Below are positions 7,238 to 15,095 of a DNA stretch of 64,000 nucleotides, one piece after another. Numbering within the stretch: the stretch's first letter is position 1; every line of letters starts with the position of its first letter. The stretch spans positions 734,877-798,876 of the forward strand of contig NZ_PGGW01000069.1 of the NCBI RefSeq assembly GCF_002794255.1, written 5' to 3'. Origin of the DNA: Streptomyces carminius. GTDB taxonomy: Bacteria > Actinomycetota > Actinomycetes > Streptomycetales > Streptomycetaceae. Under the pieces are notes generated by a model. It did not search any database, was not told the DNA's origin, and saw only the letters and a program-made list of their open reading frames with translations. The position numbers and the translations under genes are program-made.

Positions 7238-8512
7238 ATGCCCCTGGCCCTGCTGGCCCTCTCGGTCGCGGCCTTCGGGATCGGCACCACCGAGTTCGTC
7301 ATGATGGGCTTGCTGCCCAATGTCGCGGACGACCTGGGTGTCTCCGTACCCACCGCCGGCCACCTCGTCTCCGCCTACGCCATCGGTGTCGTCATCGGCG
7401 CCCCGCTCCTGGCCGCCGTCGGCGTCCGCGTCCCGCGCAGGCGGATGCTGATCGCGCTGATGGGCCTGTTCACCATCGGCAACCTCGCCACCGCCCTCGC
7501 CCCCGGATACGGCACCCTGCTGGCCGGAAGGGTGCTGGCCGGGCTGCCGCACGGCGCGTTCTTCGGCGTCGGCGCGGTGGTGGCCGCCCGGCTGGCCCGG
7601 GAGGGGCGGGCGGCGCGGGCGGTGGCCACGATGTTCCTGGGGCTGACCGTCGCCAACATCGTCGGTGTCCCGCTCGGTACGGCGCTGGGGCAGCAGCTGG
7701 GCTGGCGTGCCACGTTCCTGGTCGTCACGGTGATCGGGCTGGTGGCGATGGGGGCGCTGGCGGTACTGGTGCCGTACCTGCCGCTGGAGCGGCGGGACGG
7801 CGGTGCCGGTGCCGGTGGTGAACTGCGGCGGGAGCTGCGGGCACTGGGCGACCGTCAGGTGCTGCTCGGACTGCTGACCGCCGTGTTCGGATTCGCGGGC
7901 GTCTTCGCCCTCTACAGCTACCTGGCGTCGATGGTCACCGAGGTCACGGGACTTGCCGATTCGTCGGTGACGGTGGTGCTGGCGCTGTTCGGCGTCGGCA
8001 TGACGCTGGGTGCGCTGGCGGCTGGTCCGCTGACCGACCGGGCGCTGCGGCCCACGCTGTACGGGGCGCTGGGAGCGCTGGCCCTGGTGCTGGTGGCCTT
8101 CCGGTTCACGGTGCACGTGCCGTGGGCGGCACTGGTGACCGTGGTGGTGATCGGCGCGGTGGGGTTCATGACCACCACGCCGCTGCAGATGCTGGTGATG
8201 GAGAAGGCGCGGCACGCGCCCACGCTCGCCGCGGCCTCCAACCACTCCGCCTTCAACCTGGCCAACGCCGGTGGTGCCTGGGCCGGTGGTACCGCCATCG
8301 CGGCGGGCTGGGGCTGGACCTCGCCGACCCTGGTGGGCGCGGCGCTGGCGGTCGTCGGACTGGCGGTCGCCGTGCTGGCGGGGGTGCTGGACGGACGAGG
8401 GGCGTCGGTGCGGGGCTCGGCTTCGGTGCGGCGGTCGCGGGTGGTCGCCCGCGGCGGCGAGGCCGGTGCCGGTGTGCGGGCCGGCGCCGCGGACGGTGCC
8501 GGGGTCCGCTGA
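7238..8512 (+). CDS. MFS transporter, 12-segment DHA1/AraJ-like
   Basis: A 424-residue polytopic protein starting MPLALLALSVAAFGIGTTEF; the GIGTTEFVMMGLLPNVADDLGV opening is typical of AraJ/Cmx-type exporters (sugar, chloramphenicol or other small-molecule efflux). Motif A-like VGVRVPRRRMLIALM follows the second helix and GLTVANIVGVPLGTALGQQLGWR is the motif C/loop region. The last ~35 residues are charged and low complexity. ATG at 7238 is preceded by GAAAGG; a reading from 7127 would add a non-membrane leader with no ribosome site. Palindromic repeat copy B begins 57 nt after the stop. Substrate unknown. Confidence 0.88.
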   Translation: MPLALLALSVAAFGIGTTEFVMMGLLPNVADDLGVSVPTAGHLVSAYAIGVVIGAPLLAAVGVRVPRRRMLIALMGLFTIGNLATALAPGYGTLLAGRVLAGLPHGAFFGVGAVVAARLAREGRAARAVATMFLGLTVANIVGVPLGTALGQQLGWRATFLVVTVIGLVAMGALAVLVPYLPLERRDGGAGAGGELRRELRALGDRQVLLGLLTAVFGFAGVFALYSYLASMVTEVTGLADSSVTVVLALFGVGMTLGALAAGPLTDRALRPTLYGALGALALVLVAFRFTVHVPWAALVTVVVIGAVGFMTTTPLQMLVMEKARHAPTLAAASNHSAFNLANAGGAWAGGTAIAAGWGWTSPTLVGAALAVVGLAVAVLAGVLDGRGASVRGSASVRRSRVVARGGEAGAGVRAGAADGAGVR

Positions 8513-8568
8513 TCCCGGGCCCCGTGTCCTGTGTCCCGTGTCCGTGCCCTGGGCCCGGGGTTCGCGGG

Positions 8569-8736
8569 GTGCGGGGTCTGTTGGGTGCTGGGGTCGGGGC
8601 CGGTCCGGGGCGGCCATTCCGGACGGTACGATTTACGGCCGTTGCCGTCCCACGTTTCCTTGCCCGCTCATTGGCCGCAAATCGTACTTGAGTGTCCGGA
8701 ACGGCCGCCCCTCCCCGTCCCCTCCCCGCCGTCGCC
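8569..8736 (+). repeat. Palindromic dispersed repeat, copy B
   Basis: Second copy of the element. Arms GGGGCGGCCATTCCGGAC (8607-8624) and GTCCGGAACGGCCGCCCC (8694-8711) again span 105 bp. The internal pair GATTTACGGCCGT / ATTGGCCGCAAAT is conserved, while the centre (CGTCCCACGTTTCCTTG) differs from copies A and C. C-rich sequence CTCCCCGTCCCCTCCCCGCC closes the element. It lies 57 nt beyond the stop of the MFS gene, in sense orientation, and faces copy C across about 515 bp. Confidence 0.87.
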
Positions 8737-9251
8737 GGGTGCGCCATCACCGTGCCTGCGGTCCTCCACCCCCACCGGCTCACACACGTCGGGTGACACC
8801 CCGCCCCGCGGCCGCACTGCCGGCCACTCGCCCCCGCGCGTGAGGGCGGCCAGGACCTGCCGCTGCCGCGAGGTGGGCCGCCTGGTCGTTCCCGTGAGGG
8901 TGATCAAGGCGCGTGCCGCTGTCGTGGGGTGCCGGTTGTTCGGCGGGGCCGTGAGGGTGGCCGGGGCGCTGCCCGCCCCCGGTGTGCAGCAGCACCCCCC
9001 GGCGGAACCGGGATGGCCTGCGAGCACGTCCGGAGCCGGAGCCGGTCCGTATCGGCTCCGGGGGCCCTGTCGGGAGTGGGTTCGGTCCGGGGTGCGCGGC
9101 AGGCGGAGGAAGACATCCCAGGGACGGGCTCGGCCCGGGGCTGCCCCTCCCGGAGACGGGATCGGCCCGGGGCTGTGGGGGGGGGTGTGGTCGGAGGAGC
9201 ATCCCCGGGAGTGGGCCTGGTCTGGAGCGCAGGCGCGGCGCTGGTGCACTC
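8737..9251. other. Gene-free spacer between inverted repeat copies B and C
   Basis: No reading frame here has a ribosome site, consistent codon bias and a recognisable product. The stretch holds degenerate repeats of the type GGATCGGCCCGGGGCTG (around 9135-9180) and a run of nine or more G at about 9178-9186. It sits between the convergent MFS and nadE genes. It may be decayed coding DNA or simply spacer; I see no defined feature in it. Confidence 0.5.
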
Positions 9252-9420
9252 GGCGACGGCGGGGAGGGGACGGGGAGGGGCGGCCGTTCCGGACACTCAA
9301 GCGTTATTTGCGGCCAATGATTGGGTGACAGAACGTGACACGATCACGGCCGTAAATAATGCCGTCCGGAATGGTCGCCCCGGACCGGCCCCGACCCCCG
9401 CACCCACCCAACCCGCACCC
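9252..9420 (-). repeat. Palindromic dispersed repeat, copy C (inverted)
   Basis: Third copy, on the minus strand. Arms at 9277-9294 (GGGGCGGCCGTTCCGGAC on the plus strand) and 9364-9381 (GTCCGGAATGGTCGCCCC) keep the 105-bp span. Read on the minus strand it begins about 60 nt after the nadE stop, in sense orientation to nadE. Both flanks match copies A and B: a GTGCGGGTTGGGTGGGTG lead-in and GCCGTCGCC at the far end. The central part is the most diverged (GTGACACGATCACGG). Confidence 0.87.
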
Positions 9421-9438
9421 GCACCCGCACCCGCACCC
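9415..9438. repeat. Hexamer tandem repeat (GCACCC)x4
   Basis: Four perfect GCACCC units between the nadE stop and repeat copy C, with degenerate relatives on both sides. Noncoding; likely replication slippage. Confidence 0.8.
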
Positions 9439-9479
9439 ACGGAACCCGCACCCCCGTGCCCGTCGCCGGTCCGCCGGCG

Positions 9480-11231
9480 CTACCCGGATTCGCGCCAGCG
9501 GTTGGTGATCGGCAGGCGGCGGTCCTTGCCGAAGCCCTTGGCGGAGATCTTCGTACCCGGCGGATACTGCCGCCGCTTGTACTCGGCGGTGTCCGTCATG
9601 CGCAGGACGCGGGTGACGGTCTCCGGGTCGAAGCCCTCGGCGATGATCTCCTCGCATCCCCGGTCCCGGTCCACGTACAGCTCCAGGATCGGGTCCAGGA
9701 CGTCGTAGTCGGGGAGGGAGTCGGCGTCCACCTGGCCCGGGCGCAGTTCGGCGCTGGGCGGCTTGCTGATGGAGTTCTCCGGGATCGGCGGGGTCTCACC
9801 GCGTTCGGCGGCGGCCCTGTTGCGCCACCGGGCGAGGCGGAAGACGGTCGTCTTGTAGACGTCCTTGATCGGACCGTAGGCGCCGACCGAGTCGCCGTAG
9901 AGGGTCGAGTAACCGCACGCCAGCTCGGACTTGTTGCCCGGGGCGAGCACGATGTGGCCCTCCTGGTTGGACAGCCCCATCAGCAGTGTGCCGCGCAGCC
10001 GGGCCTGGAGGTTCTCCTCGGCGAGGCCGGTGAGGTGGAGGGAGTCCATGTACGCGTCGAACATCGGGCCGATCGGCACCGTGCGGTAGTTCAGGCCGGT
10101 GCGCCGGGCCAGCTCGGCCGCGTCGTCCCTGGAGTGCTCCGAGGAGTAGCGGGACGGCATGGAGATGCCGTGGACGTTCTCGGGACCCAGCGCGTCGCAG
10201 GCGATGGCGGCGACGAGGGCGGAGTCGATGCCGCCGGAGAGGCCGATGAGGACCGAGCGGAAGCCGTTCTTGCGGGTGTAGGCGCGCAGACCCGTGACGA
10301 GGGCGGTGTAGACCTCCTCGTCGTCGTCCATGCGCGGGGCCTCGGTGCCGGGGTACTCGGGCTCGTAGGCGGGCAGGGGGTCGGGGGAGAGGGTCCGGTG
10401 GTCGATGCGCAGCCCGTCGGCGACGGTGCCGGACGGGGCCTCGGCGGCGGCGGGCAGGTCGAGGTCGAGGACGAGGCAGCACTCCTCGAACTGCGGTGCC
10501 CTGGCCAGGACTTCGCCGACGGCGTCCACGACGATCGAGTCGCCGTCGAAGACCAGGTCGTCCTGGGCGCCGCTCATCGCCAGGTAGGCGGTGGTGCAGC
10601 CCGCCTCGCGGGCGCGGCGGCGTACCAGGTCGAGGCGGGTGTCGTCCTTGTCGCGCTCGTAGGGGGAGGCGTTGACGGACAGCAGCAGCCCGGCCCCGGC
10701 GGTGCGGGCGGCGGGTACCCGGCCGCCGTCCTGCCACAGGTCCTCGCAGATCGCCAGGGCCACGTCGACGCCGCGGACCCGGATGACGGGCAGGGTCTCG
10801 CCGGGGACGAAGTAGCGGAACTCGTCGAAGACCCCGTAGTTGGGGAGGTGGTGCTTGGCGTAGGTGAGGGCGACCTCGCCCCGGTGGAGGACGGCCGCGG
10901 CGTTCTGCGGGGCGCCCGCGGGCTGGCCGTAACGGGGCTGGGCCTTCTCGGCCCGGTCGAGGTAGCCGACGACGACCGGGAGCTCCCCGAGGCCCTCGTC
11001 GGCCAGCCGGGCGGCGAGGGCGGTCAGGGCGGCGCGGCTGGCCTGGACGAAGGACGGGCGCAGGGCCAGGTCCTCGACGGGGTAGCCGGTCAGCACCATC
11101 TCGGGGAAGGCCGCGAGATGTGCTCCCCGTTCGGCCGAGCGCCGCGTCCAGCGGACGACCGCGTCGGCGTTCCCGGCGAGGTCGCCGACGGTGGAGTCGA
11201 TCTGGTTCAGGGCGAGTCGTAGCTGAGGCAC
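9480..11231 (-). CDS. nadE: Glutamine-dependent NAD+ synthetase
   Basis: A 583-residue two-domain cytosolic enzyme that amidates nicotinic acid adenine dinucleotide to NAD+ with ATP, using ammonia released from glutamine. The N-terminal nitrilase-fold glutaminase has the Glu44-Lys126-Cys162 triad (FPEM, YAKHHLPNYGVFDE, AICEDLW). The C-terminal synthetase has the PP-loop SGGIDSALVA at 332-341, plus GNKSELACGYSTLYGD and SKPPSAELRPGQ. It is full length. Start ATG at 11231 begins MPQLRLALNQ, the normal N-terminus of the family. It is transcribed alone, convergent with the MFS gene; palindromic repeat C lies in its 3' region. Confidence 0.97.
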   Translation of the reverse strand: MPQLRLALNQIDSTVGDLAGNADAVVRWTRRSAERGAHLAAFPEMVLTGYPVEDLALRPSFVQASRAALTALAARLADEGLGELPVVVGYLDRAEKAQPRYGQPAGAPQNAAAVLHRGEVALTYAKHHLPNYGVFDEFRYFVPGETLPVIRVRGVDVALAICEDLWQDGGRVPAARTAGAGLLLSVNASPYERDKDDTRLDLVRRRAREAGCTTAYLAMSGAQDDLVFDGDSIVVDAVGEVLARAPQFEECCLVLDLDLPAAAEAPSGTVADGLRIDHRTLSPDPLPAYEPEYPGTEAPRMDDDEEVYTALVTGLRAYTRKNGFRSVLIGLSGGIDSALVAAIACDALGPENVHGISMPSRYSSEHSRDDAAELARRTGLNYRTVPIGPMFDAYMDSLHLTGLAEENLQARLRGTLLMGLSNQEGHIVLAPGNKSELACGYSTLYGDSVGAYGPIKDVYKTTVFRLARWRNRAAAERGETPPIPENSISKPPSAELRPGQVDADSLPDYDVLDPILELYVDRDRGCEEIIAEGFDPETVTRVLRMTDTAEYKRRQYPPGTKISAKGFGKDRRLPITNRWRESG

Positions 11232-11444
11232 GCGGCCAGTCTAGGCACGCGGTCGGCCTAATCGTCGTATTGACGCAATAAGGGCTCCGGGGGAGGCGGG
11301 GTGTCTGCCGGGCTCCCCGGGCAGGTGCGGGGAAGTGTGTGCCGCTCGGTGCATTCGTTCGGGTGAACCTCCCCGGTCCGGGGTGGGACGGGTGGTGCCG
11401 CTCTACGATGATGCTCTCGACAACCGGCCGTCAGGAGGAACGCC

Positions 11445-12035
11445 ATGTCCGCCGCAGCAGTCGAGCATCCCTGCGACGACGCGCCGAACCTGCTGGAGGA
11501 AGCCGAGAAGCTCTCCCGGAAGCTGCCCGGCTACCGCGTCGAGATCATCGGGGGAGAGATCACCGTGACGCCACCCGCCGACGGGCACCATGGAGTGTCG
11601 CTGACCGACCTGACCCTTGCCCTCGCGGGGTTGCACGGAGAAGAGACCAAAGTGGTCCAGGCCATGGGCGTCTGGCTGCCCGACGGGCCCTTCGACTACG
11701 CGGTCCCCGACCTTGCCGTGGTGGACGCCGACTTCGCGGAGCGGCTCGTCCAGTACAACTGCTACGACCCGGCGGTCTTCCGGCTGGTCCTGGAGGTCAC
11801 CTCCGCCAACTACGGCAACGACCTGAAGAAGAAGGTCCTCGCCTATGCCATCGCCGGGATCCCGGTCTACGTCATCGCCGACCGCCGCAACCGGCGGGTC
11901 CATGTGCTGACCGAGCCCGAGTACGGGGAGTACCGGGTGCACGCGGTGCATCCGCCGGGGGAGTCGTTCACGCTGCCGGAGTCGGTCGGGGGTGCGGTGA
12001 CGCTGGAGGTCGACCGGGTTCTCGGGCTGGGGTGA
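11445..12035 (+). CDS. Uma2-family (DUF820) restriction-endonuclease-fold protein
   Basis: A 196-residue protein of a family abundant in Streptomyces and cyanobacteria with a PD-(D/E)XK nuclease fold. Expected core residues are present in order: Glu in EIIGGEITVTPP, Asp in AVPDLAVVD, Glu in FRLVLEVTS and the lysine run NDLKKKVLAYA, followed by AGIPVYVIADRRNRRVHV. Start ATG at 11445 has AGGAGG nine bases upstream. A TACGAT hexamer at about 11404-11409 could be its -10. Biological role of the family is not established; members are usually solitary. It is followed by a LacI-type box and a GNAT gene on the same strand. Confidence 0.85.
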   Translation: MSAAAVEHPCDDAPNLLEEAEKLSRKLPGYRVEIIGGEITVTPPADGHHGVSLTDLTLALAGLHGEETKVVQAMGVWLPDGPFDYAVPDLAVVDADFAERLVQYNCYDPAVFRLVLEVTSANYGNDLKKKVLAYAIAGIPVYVIADRRNRRVHVLTEPEYGEYRVHAVHPPGESFTLPESVGGAVTLEVDRVLGLG

Positions 12036-12081
12036 TCCGGTCCTGGAAAAGGATTGTTCCGCGGAGGTCCGGCCGTCAGAC

Positions 12082-12095
12082 TGAGAGCGCTCTCA
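12082..12095. promoter_or_regulatory. LacI-family operator-like palindrome
   Basis: TGAGAGCGCTCTCA is a perfect 14-bp palindrome with the CG-centred form used by LacI-family sugar regulators (compare the CebR box TGGGAGCGCTCCCA). It lies 27 nt before the GNAT start. No matching site was noticed elsewhere in the window, and the two LacI genes here are of MalR type, so the cognate regulator may be encoded elsewhere. Confidence 0.7.
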
Positions 12096-12121
12096 TAACG
12101 GTGGACAGTCCGAGGATGCCC

Positions 12122-12787
12122 ATGAGTCGCAAGGAAAAGCCGTACATCCGGCCCTACCGGCCCGCCGACCGGGCAGCGGTGTACGACGTGTGCGTGCGCC
12201 TCGCGGACGCGGGGGGTGACGCGCGAGGCCTCTACCGGGACGACGACCTGATGCCGGACATCTTCGCCGGGCCGTATCTGCACCTGGAGCCGGGGCTGGC
12301 CTTCGTTCTGGACGACGGCGAGCGGGCGGTGGGGTATGTGATCGGCGCCGCCGACACCGCCGCCTTCGCCGAGGCGTTCCGCCGTGAGTGGCTGCCGCTG
12401 GTCGCCGACCGGTACCCCCGGGCGGAGCGGCCCGGCACCCCGGACGAGTACATGACCGAACTGCTCCACACCCCGGAGCGTATGGTGCTGCCGGAGCTCA
12501 CCGGCCATCCGGCGCACCTCCACATCGACATCCTCCCCGAGTACCAGGGGGCCGGGCACGGCAGGGCGCTGATGTACAGGCTGCTCGCCGCGCTGCGCGA
12601 GGCGGGGGTGCCGCGCGTCCACCTGGGGATGCTGACGGCGAACACCGGGGCCCGCCGGTTCTACGACCGCCTCGGCTTCTACGAGATCCCGGTGTCCGAC
12701 GCGGGCCCGGTCACCTATCTGGGGCGCTCCACACAGACCGGTGCCGGTGGGGCGGCGGCGGACCGGGGCGGCGTAATGTGGCGGTAA
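12122..12787 (+). CDS. GNAT-family N-acetyltransferase
   Basis: A 221-residue protein with the acetyl-CoA binding signature HLHIDILPEYQGAGHGRALMYRLL and the closing GARRFYDRLGFYEI. IRPYRPADRAAVYDVCVRLADAG at the start and the long insert containing DEYMTELLHTPERM resemble the acetyltransferase-like domain linked in animals to O-GlcNAcase; the resemblance is from memory and moderate. ATG at 12122 is preferred to the one at 12116 because GAGG sits six bases before it. A perfect LacI-type operator lies upstream, suggesting control by a sugar. The last ~25 residues are low complexity. Substrate unknown. Confidence 0.85.
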   Translation: MSRKEKPYIRPYRPADRAAVYDVCVRLADAGGDARGLYRDDDLMPDIFAGPYLHLEPGLAFVLDDGERAVGYVIGAADTAAFAEAFRREWLPLVADRYPRAERPGTPDEYMTELLHTPERMVLPELTGHPAHLHIDILPEYQGAGHGRALMYRLLAALREAGVPRVHLGMLTANTGARRFYDRLGFYEIPVSDAGPVTYLGRSTQTGAGGAAADRGGVMWR

Positions 12788-12876
12788 CCCCTCACCGCGA
12801 TACTGGTGCGCCAGCCACCCTTGTCCCCCGAGCGGTGCGGGGAAGGGCCGTCTGACCAGCCAAGGATTGGGTGACC

Positions 12877-14238
12877 ATGGACAAGCAGCAGGAATTCGTG
12901 CTCAGGACGCTCGAGGAGCGCGACATCCGGTTCGTCCGGCTGTGGTTCACCGACGTGCTGGGCTTTCTGAAGTCCGTGGCCGTCGCCCCCGCCGAACTGG
13001 AGCAGGCCTTCGACGAGGGCATGGGCTTCGACGGGTCCGCGATCGAGGGCTTCGCCCGGGTCTACGAGTCCGACATGATCGCCAAACCCGACCCCAGCAC
13101 GTTCCAGATCCTGCCCTGGCGGGCCGAGGCCCCGGGCACCGCGCGGATGTTCTGCGACATCCTGATGCCCGACGGCTCCCCCTCGTACGCCGATCCGCGC
13201 TACGTCCTCAAGCGCGCCCTGAACAAGACCTCCGATCTGGGGTTCACCTTCTACACCCACCCCGAGATCGAGTTCTTCCTGCTCAAGAACCGTCCGGTGG
13301 ACGGCACCCGGCCCACCCCGGCCGACTCCTCCGGCTACTTCGACCACACCCCGCAGCACGTGGGCCAGGACTTCCGCCGCCAGGCGATCACCATGCTGGA
13401 GTCGATGGGGATCTCGGTGGAGTTCTCCCACCACGAGGGCGCCCCGGGCCAGCAGGAGATCGACCTGCGGTACGCCGACGCCCTGTCGACGGCCGACAAC
13501 ATCATGACGTTCCGTCTGGTCATGAAGCAGGTGGCGCTGGAGCAGGGGGTGCAGGCGACCTTCATGCCCAAGCCGTTCTCGGAATACCCGGGTTCCGGCA
13601 TGCACACCCATCTGTCGCTGTTCGAGGGCGACCGCAACGCCTTCCACGAGTCCGGCGCCGAGTACCGGCTCTCCAAGGTCGGCCGGTCCTTCATCGCGGG
13701 ACTGCTCAGGCACGCCGGCGAGGTCTCCGCCGTCACCAACCAGTGGGTCAACTCCTACAAGCGCATCTGGGGCGGTGCCCAGCGCACCGCGGGCGCGGGC
13801 GGTGAGGCCCCCTCGTACATCTGCTGGGGGCACAACAACCGCTCGGCGCTGATCCGCGTGCCGATGTACAAGCCGGGCAAGACCGGCTCCACGCGGGTGG
13901 AGGTGCGCTCACTGGACTCGGGCGCCAACCCGTACCTGGCGTACGCGGTGCTGCTCGCCGCCGGGCTGAAGGGGGTCGAGGAGGGGTACGAGCTGCCCGC
14001 CGGCGCCGAGGACGACGTGTGGGCGCTGTCGGACTCCGAGCGCCGCGCGCTGGGCATCGAGCCGCTCCCGCAGAACCTGGGCGAGGCGATCTCCCTGATG
14101 GAGCGCAGCGAACTGGTCGCCGAGACCCTCGGCGAGCACGTCTTCGACTTCTTCCTGCGCAACAAGAAGCAGGAGTGGGAGGAGTACCGCAGCGAGGTCA
14201 CGGCCTTCGAACTGCGCAAGATGCTGCCGGTGTTGTAG
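12877..14238 (+). CDS. glnA2: Glutamine synthetase-like protein GlnA2 (gamma-glutamyl ligase)
   Basis: A 453-residue class I GS-fold enzyme. Metal and substrate motifs are intact: MGFDGSAIEGFARVYESDM, HPEIEFFLL, GMHTHLSLFEGDR and ICWGHNNRSALIRVP. The adenylylation-loop tyrosine motif (NLY.L) of housekeeping GlnA is missing; the region reads EEGYELPAGAEDDVWALS, so GlnE should not modify it. The ortholog in S. coelicolor has been reported to act as a gamma-glutamylpolyamine synthetase rather than in ammonia assimilation. ATG at 12877 and GTG at 12871 are both possible; AAGGA lies 10 and 4 nt upstream respectively. Its 3' end is duplicated at 17790-17842 and a strong terminator follows. Confidence 0.93.
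   Translation: MDKQQEFVLRTLEERDIRFVRLWFTDVLGFLKSVAVAPAELEQAFDEGMGFDGSAIEGFARVYESDMIAKPDPSTFQILPWRAEAPGTARMFCDILMPDGSPSYADPRYVLKRALNKTSDLGFTFYTHPEIEFFLLKNRPVDGTRPTPADSSGYFDHTPQHVGQDFRRQAITMLESMGISVEFSHHEGAPGQQEIDLRYADALSTADNIMTFRLVMKQVALEQGVQATFMPKPFSEYPGSGMHTHLSLFEGDRNAFHESGAEYRLSKVGRSFIAGLLRHAGEVSAVTNQWVNSYKRIWGGAQRTAGAGGEAPSYICWGHNNRSALIRVPMYKPGKTGSTRVEVRSLDSGANPYLAYAVLLAAGLKGVEEGYELPAGAEDDVWALSDSERRALGIEPLPQNLGEAISLMERSELVAETLGEHVFDFFLRNKKQEWEEYRSEVTAFELRKMLPVL
14185..14238 (+). repeat. Direct repeat 1: 3' end of glnA2
   Basis: The last 54 bases of glnA2, encoding YRSEVTAFELRKMLPVL and stop, recur at 17790-17842 with about eight substitutions or deletions. The two copies bracket 3.55 kb of foreign-looking DNA, as attL/attR sites of an element that inserted into the gene's 3' end would. 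Confidence 0.8.
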
Positions 14239-14276
14239 CGGCGGGTCAGAGCGGTTTTCCCGCTGATTCGGCGGAT

Positions 14277-14305
14277 GGGGCCGACGGTCACGGACCGTCG
14301 GCCCC
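14277..14305 (+). terminator. Terminator after glnA2
   Basis: GGGGCCGACGGT (14277-14288) pairs perfectly with ACCGTCGGCCCC (14294-14305) over a 5-nt loop, starting 38 nt after the glnA2 stop. Confidence 0.88.
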
Positions 14306-14630
14306 ACGGTGTCTCACAGACCCTGGGCCGTCTCCGGGCCGTCCGGCGCCGGATCGATGCCCCGTACAGGCCGTCCGCCGCCTTCCGGCCCCGCGCCACC
14401 CCCGCTCGCACACGATCAGCGGCACAGTTGGCTCTGGTGGTCCAAGCCGCCGCCAGGGAACACCTCCGGGGCGGGGTCACGCCGTGCGGAAGTACGACTT
14501 CGCGTCGACCCTCTCCGAGGTTCACGTCAAGCCGCCGTTGAAACACAATCCCAGACGCCGAGGCGGCGCCTACTGACGAGGTGATGCCGTTGCAGCGCCG
14601 GTAACCACAGGGCCGGTGCTCGGACGCCGG
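14306..14630. other. Gene-free stretch inside the island
   Basis: About 325 bp between the glnA2 terminator and the 3' end of the small minus-strand gene. Base composition is less GC-rich than the surrounding core genes. No frame has a ribosome site with convincing codon bias; possibly decayed coding sequence. Confidence 0.4.
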
Positions 14631-14882
14631 TCACGGTGCCGAACGCCTCCGCTGCAGCAACCAGGTACCCCCTGTCACTGCCCCCGTCACCGAGAAGCCT
14701 ATTATCAGCGACTTCCTGAGCTCCTCCACCTTGCTGCCGTCGTCCGCGACAATCACCGACAGCGACGCGATGACGGCCGTGATCACCAGCCCGATGGCCA
14801 GGTTCTTCCTCACCCGCGATTTCAGCAACTGCTTCTCCTTCTCGATGGGTGTGGCGCTGCATCGTCCTCGATGCGGCACCAC
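14631..14882 (-). CDS. Small membrane protein, hypothetical
   Basis: An 83-residue reading with an amphipathic basic N-terminal part (IEKEKQLLKSRVRKN) and two clear membrane segments, LAIGLVITAVIASLSVIVA and LIIGFSVTGAVTGGTWLL, joined by a charged loop DDGSKVEELRK. That pattern is hard to produce by chance. The GTG at 14882 has no good ribosome site, so the true start may be nearby or the gene may be truncated at its 5' end. Codon use is less GC-biased than in core genes, in keeping with its place inside the glnA2-flanked island. Function unknown. Confidence 0.5.
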   Translation of the reverse strand: MVPHRGRCSATPIEKEKQLLKSRVRKNLAIGLVITAVIASLSVIVADDGSKVEELRKSLIIGFSVTGAVTGGTWLLQRRRSAP

Positions 14883-15095
14883 ACCGGGTTGTCATCCGTT
14901 CGGGCCAGTCGGTACGGTCTTGCGCCGTGTCCGTTACGGACGTTGCACGCCGCCACCGAACGGGCGTGAGAATCCGGCCCCGCACTCGCACGCTCGACAT
15001 GCACCGGCGCCCCCGGTGAATGCGGCCCTGCCGACACCCCTCGTCGGCAACCCGCGTCCATCTGTCACGAGCGAGGCGTCGGGCCTGCAGGCCGT

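Noticed and set aside
8737..9251. Open frames between repeat copies B and C on both strands
   Set aside because: None has a ribosome site, all extend through the noncoding repeats, and none shows hydrophobic or domain patterns of a real protein.
9415..9438. Regular short repeats considered as a CRISPR array
   Set aside because: Units are 6 bp with no spacers and no cas genes nearby; simple-sequence slippage.
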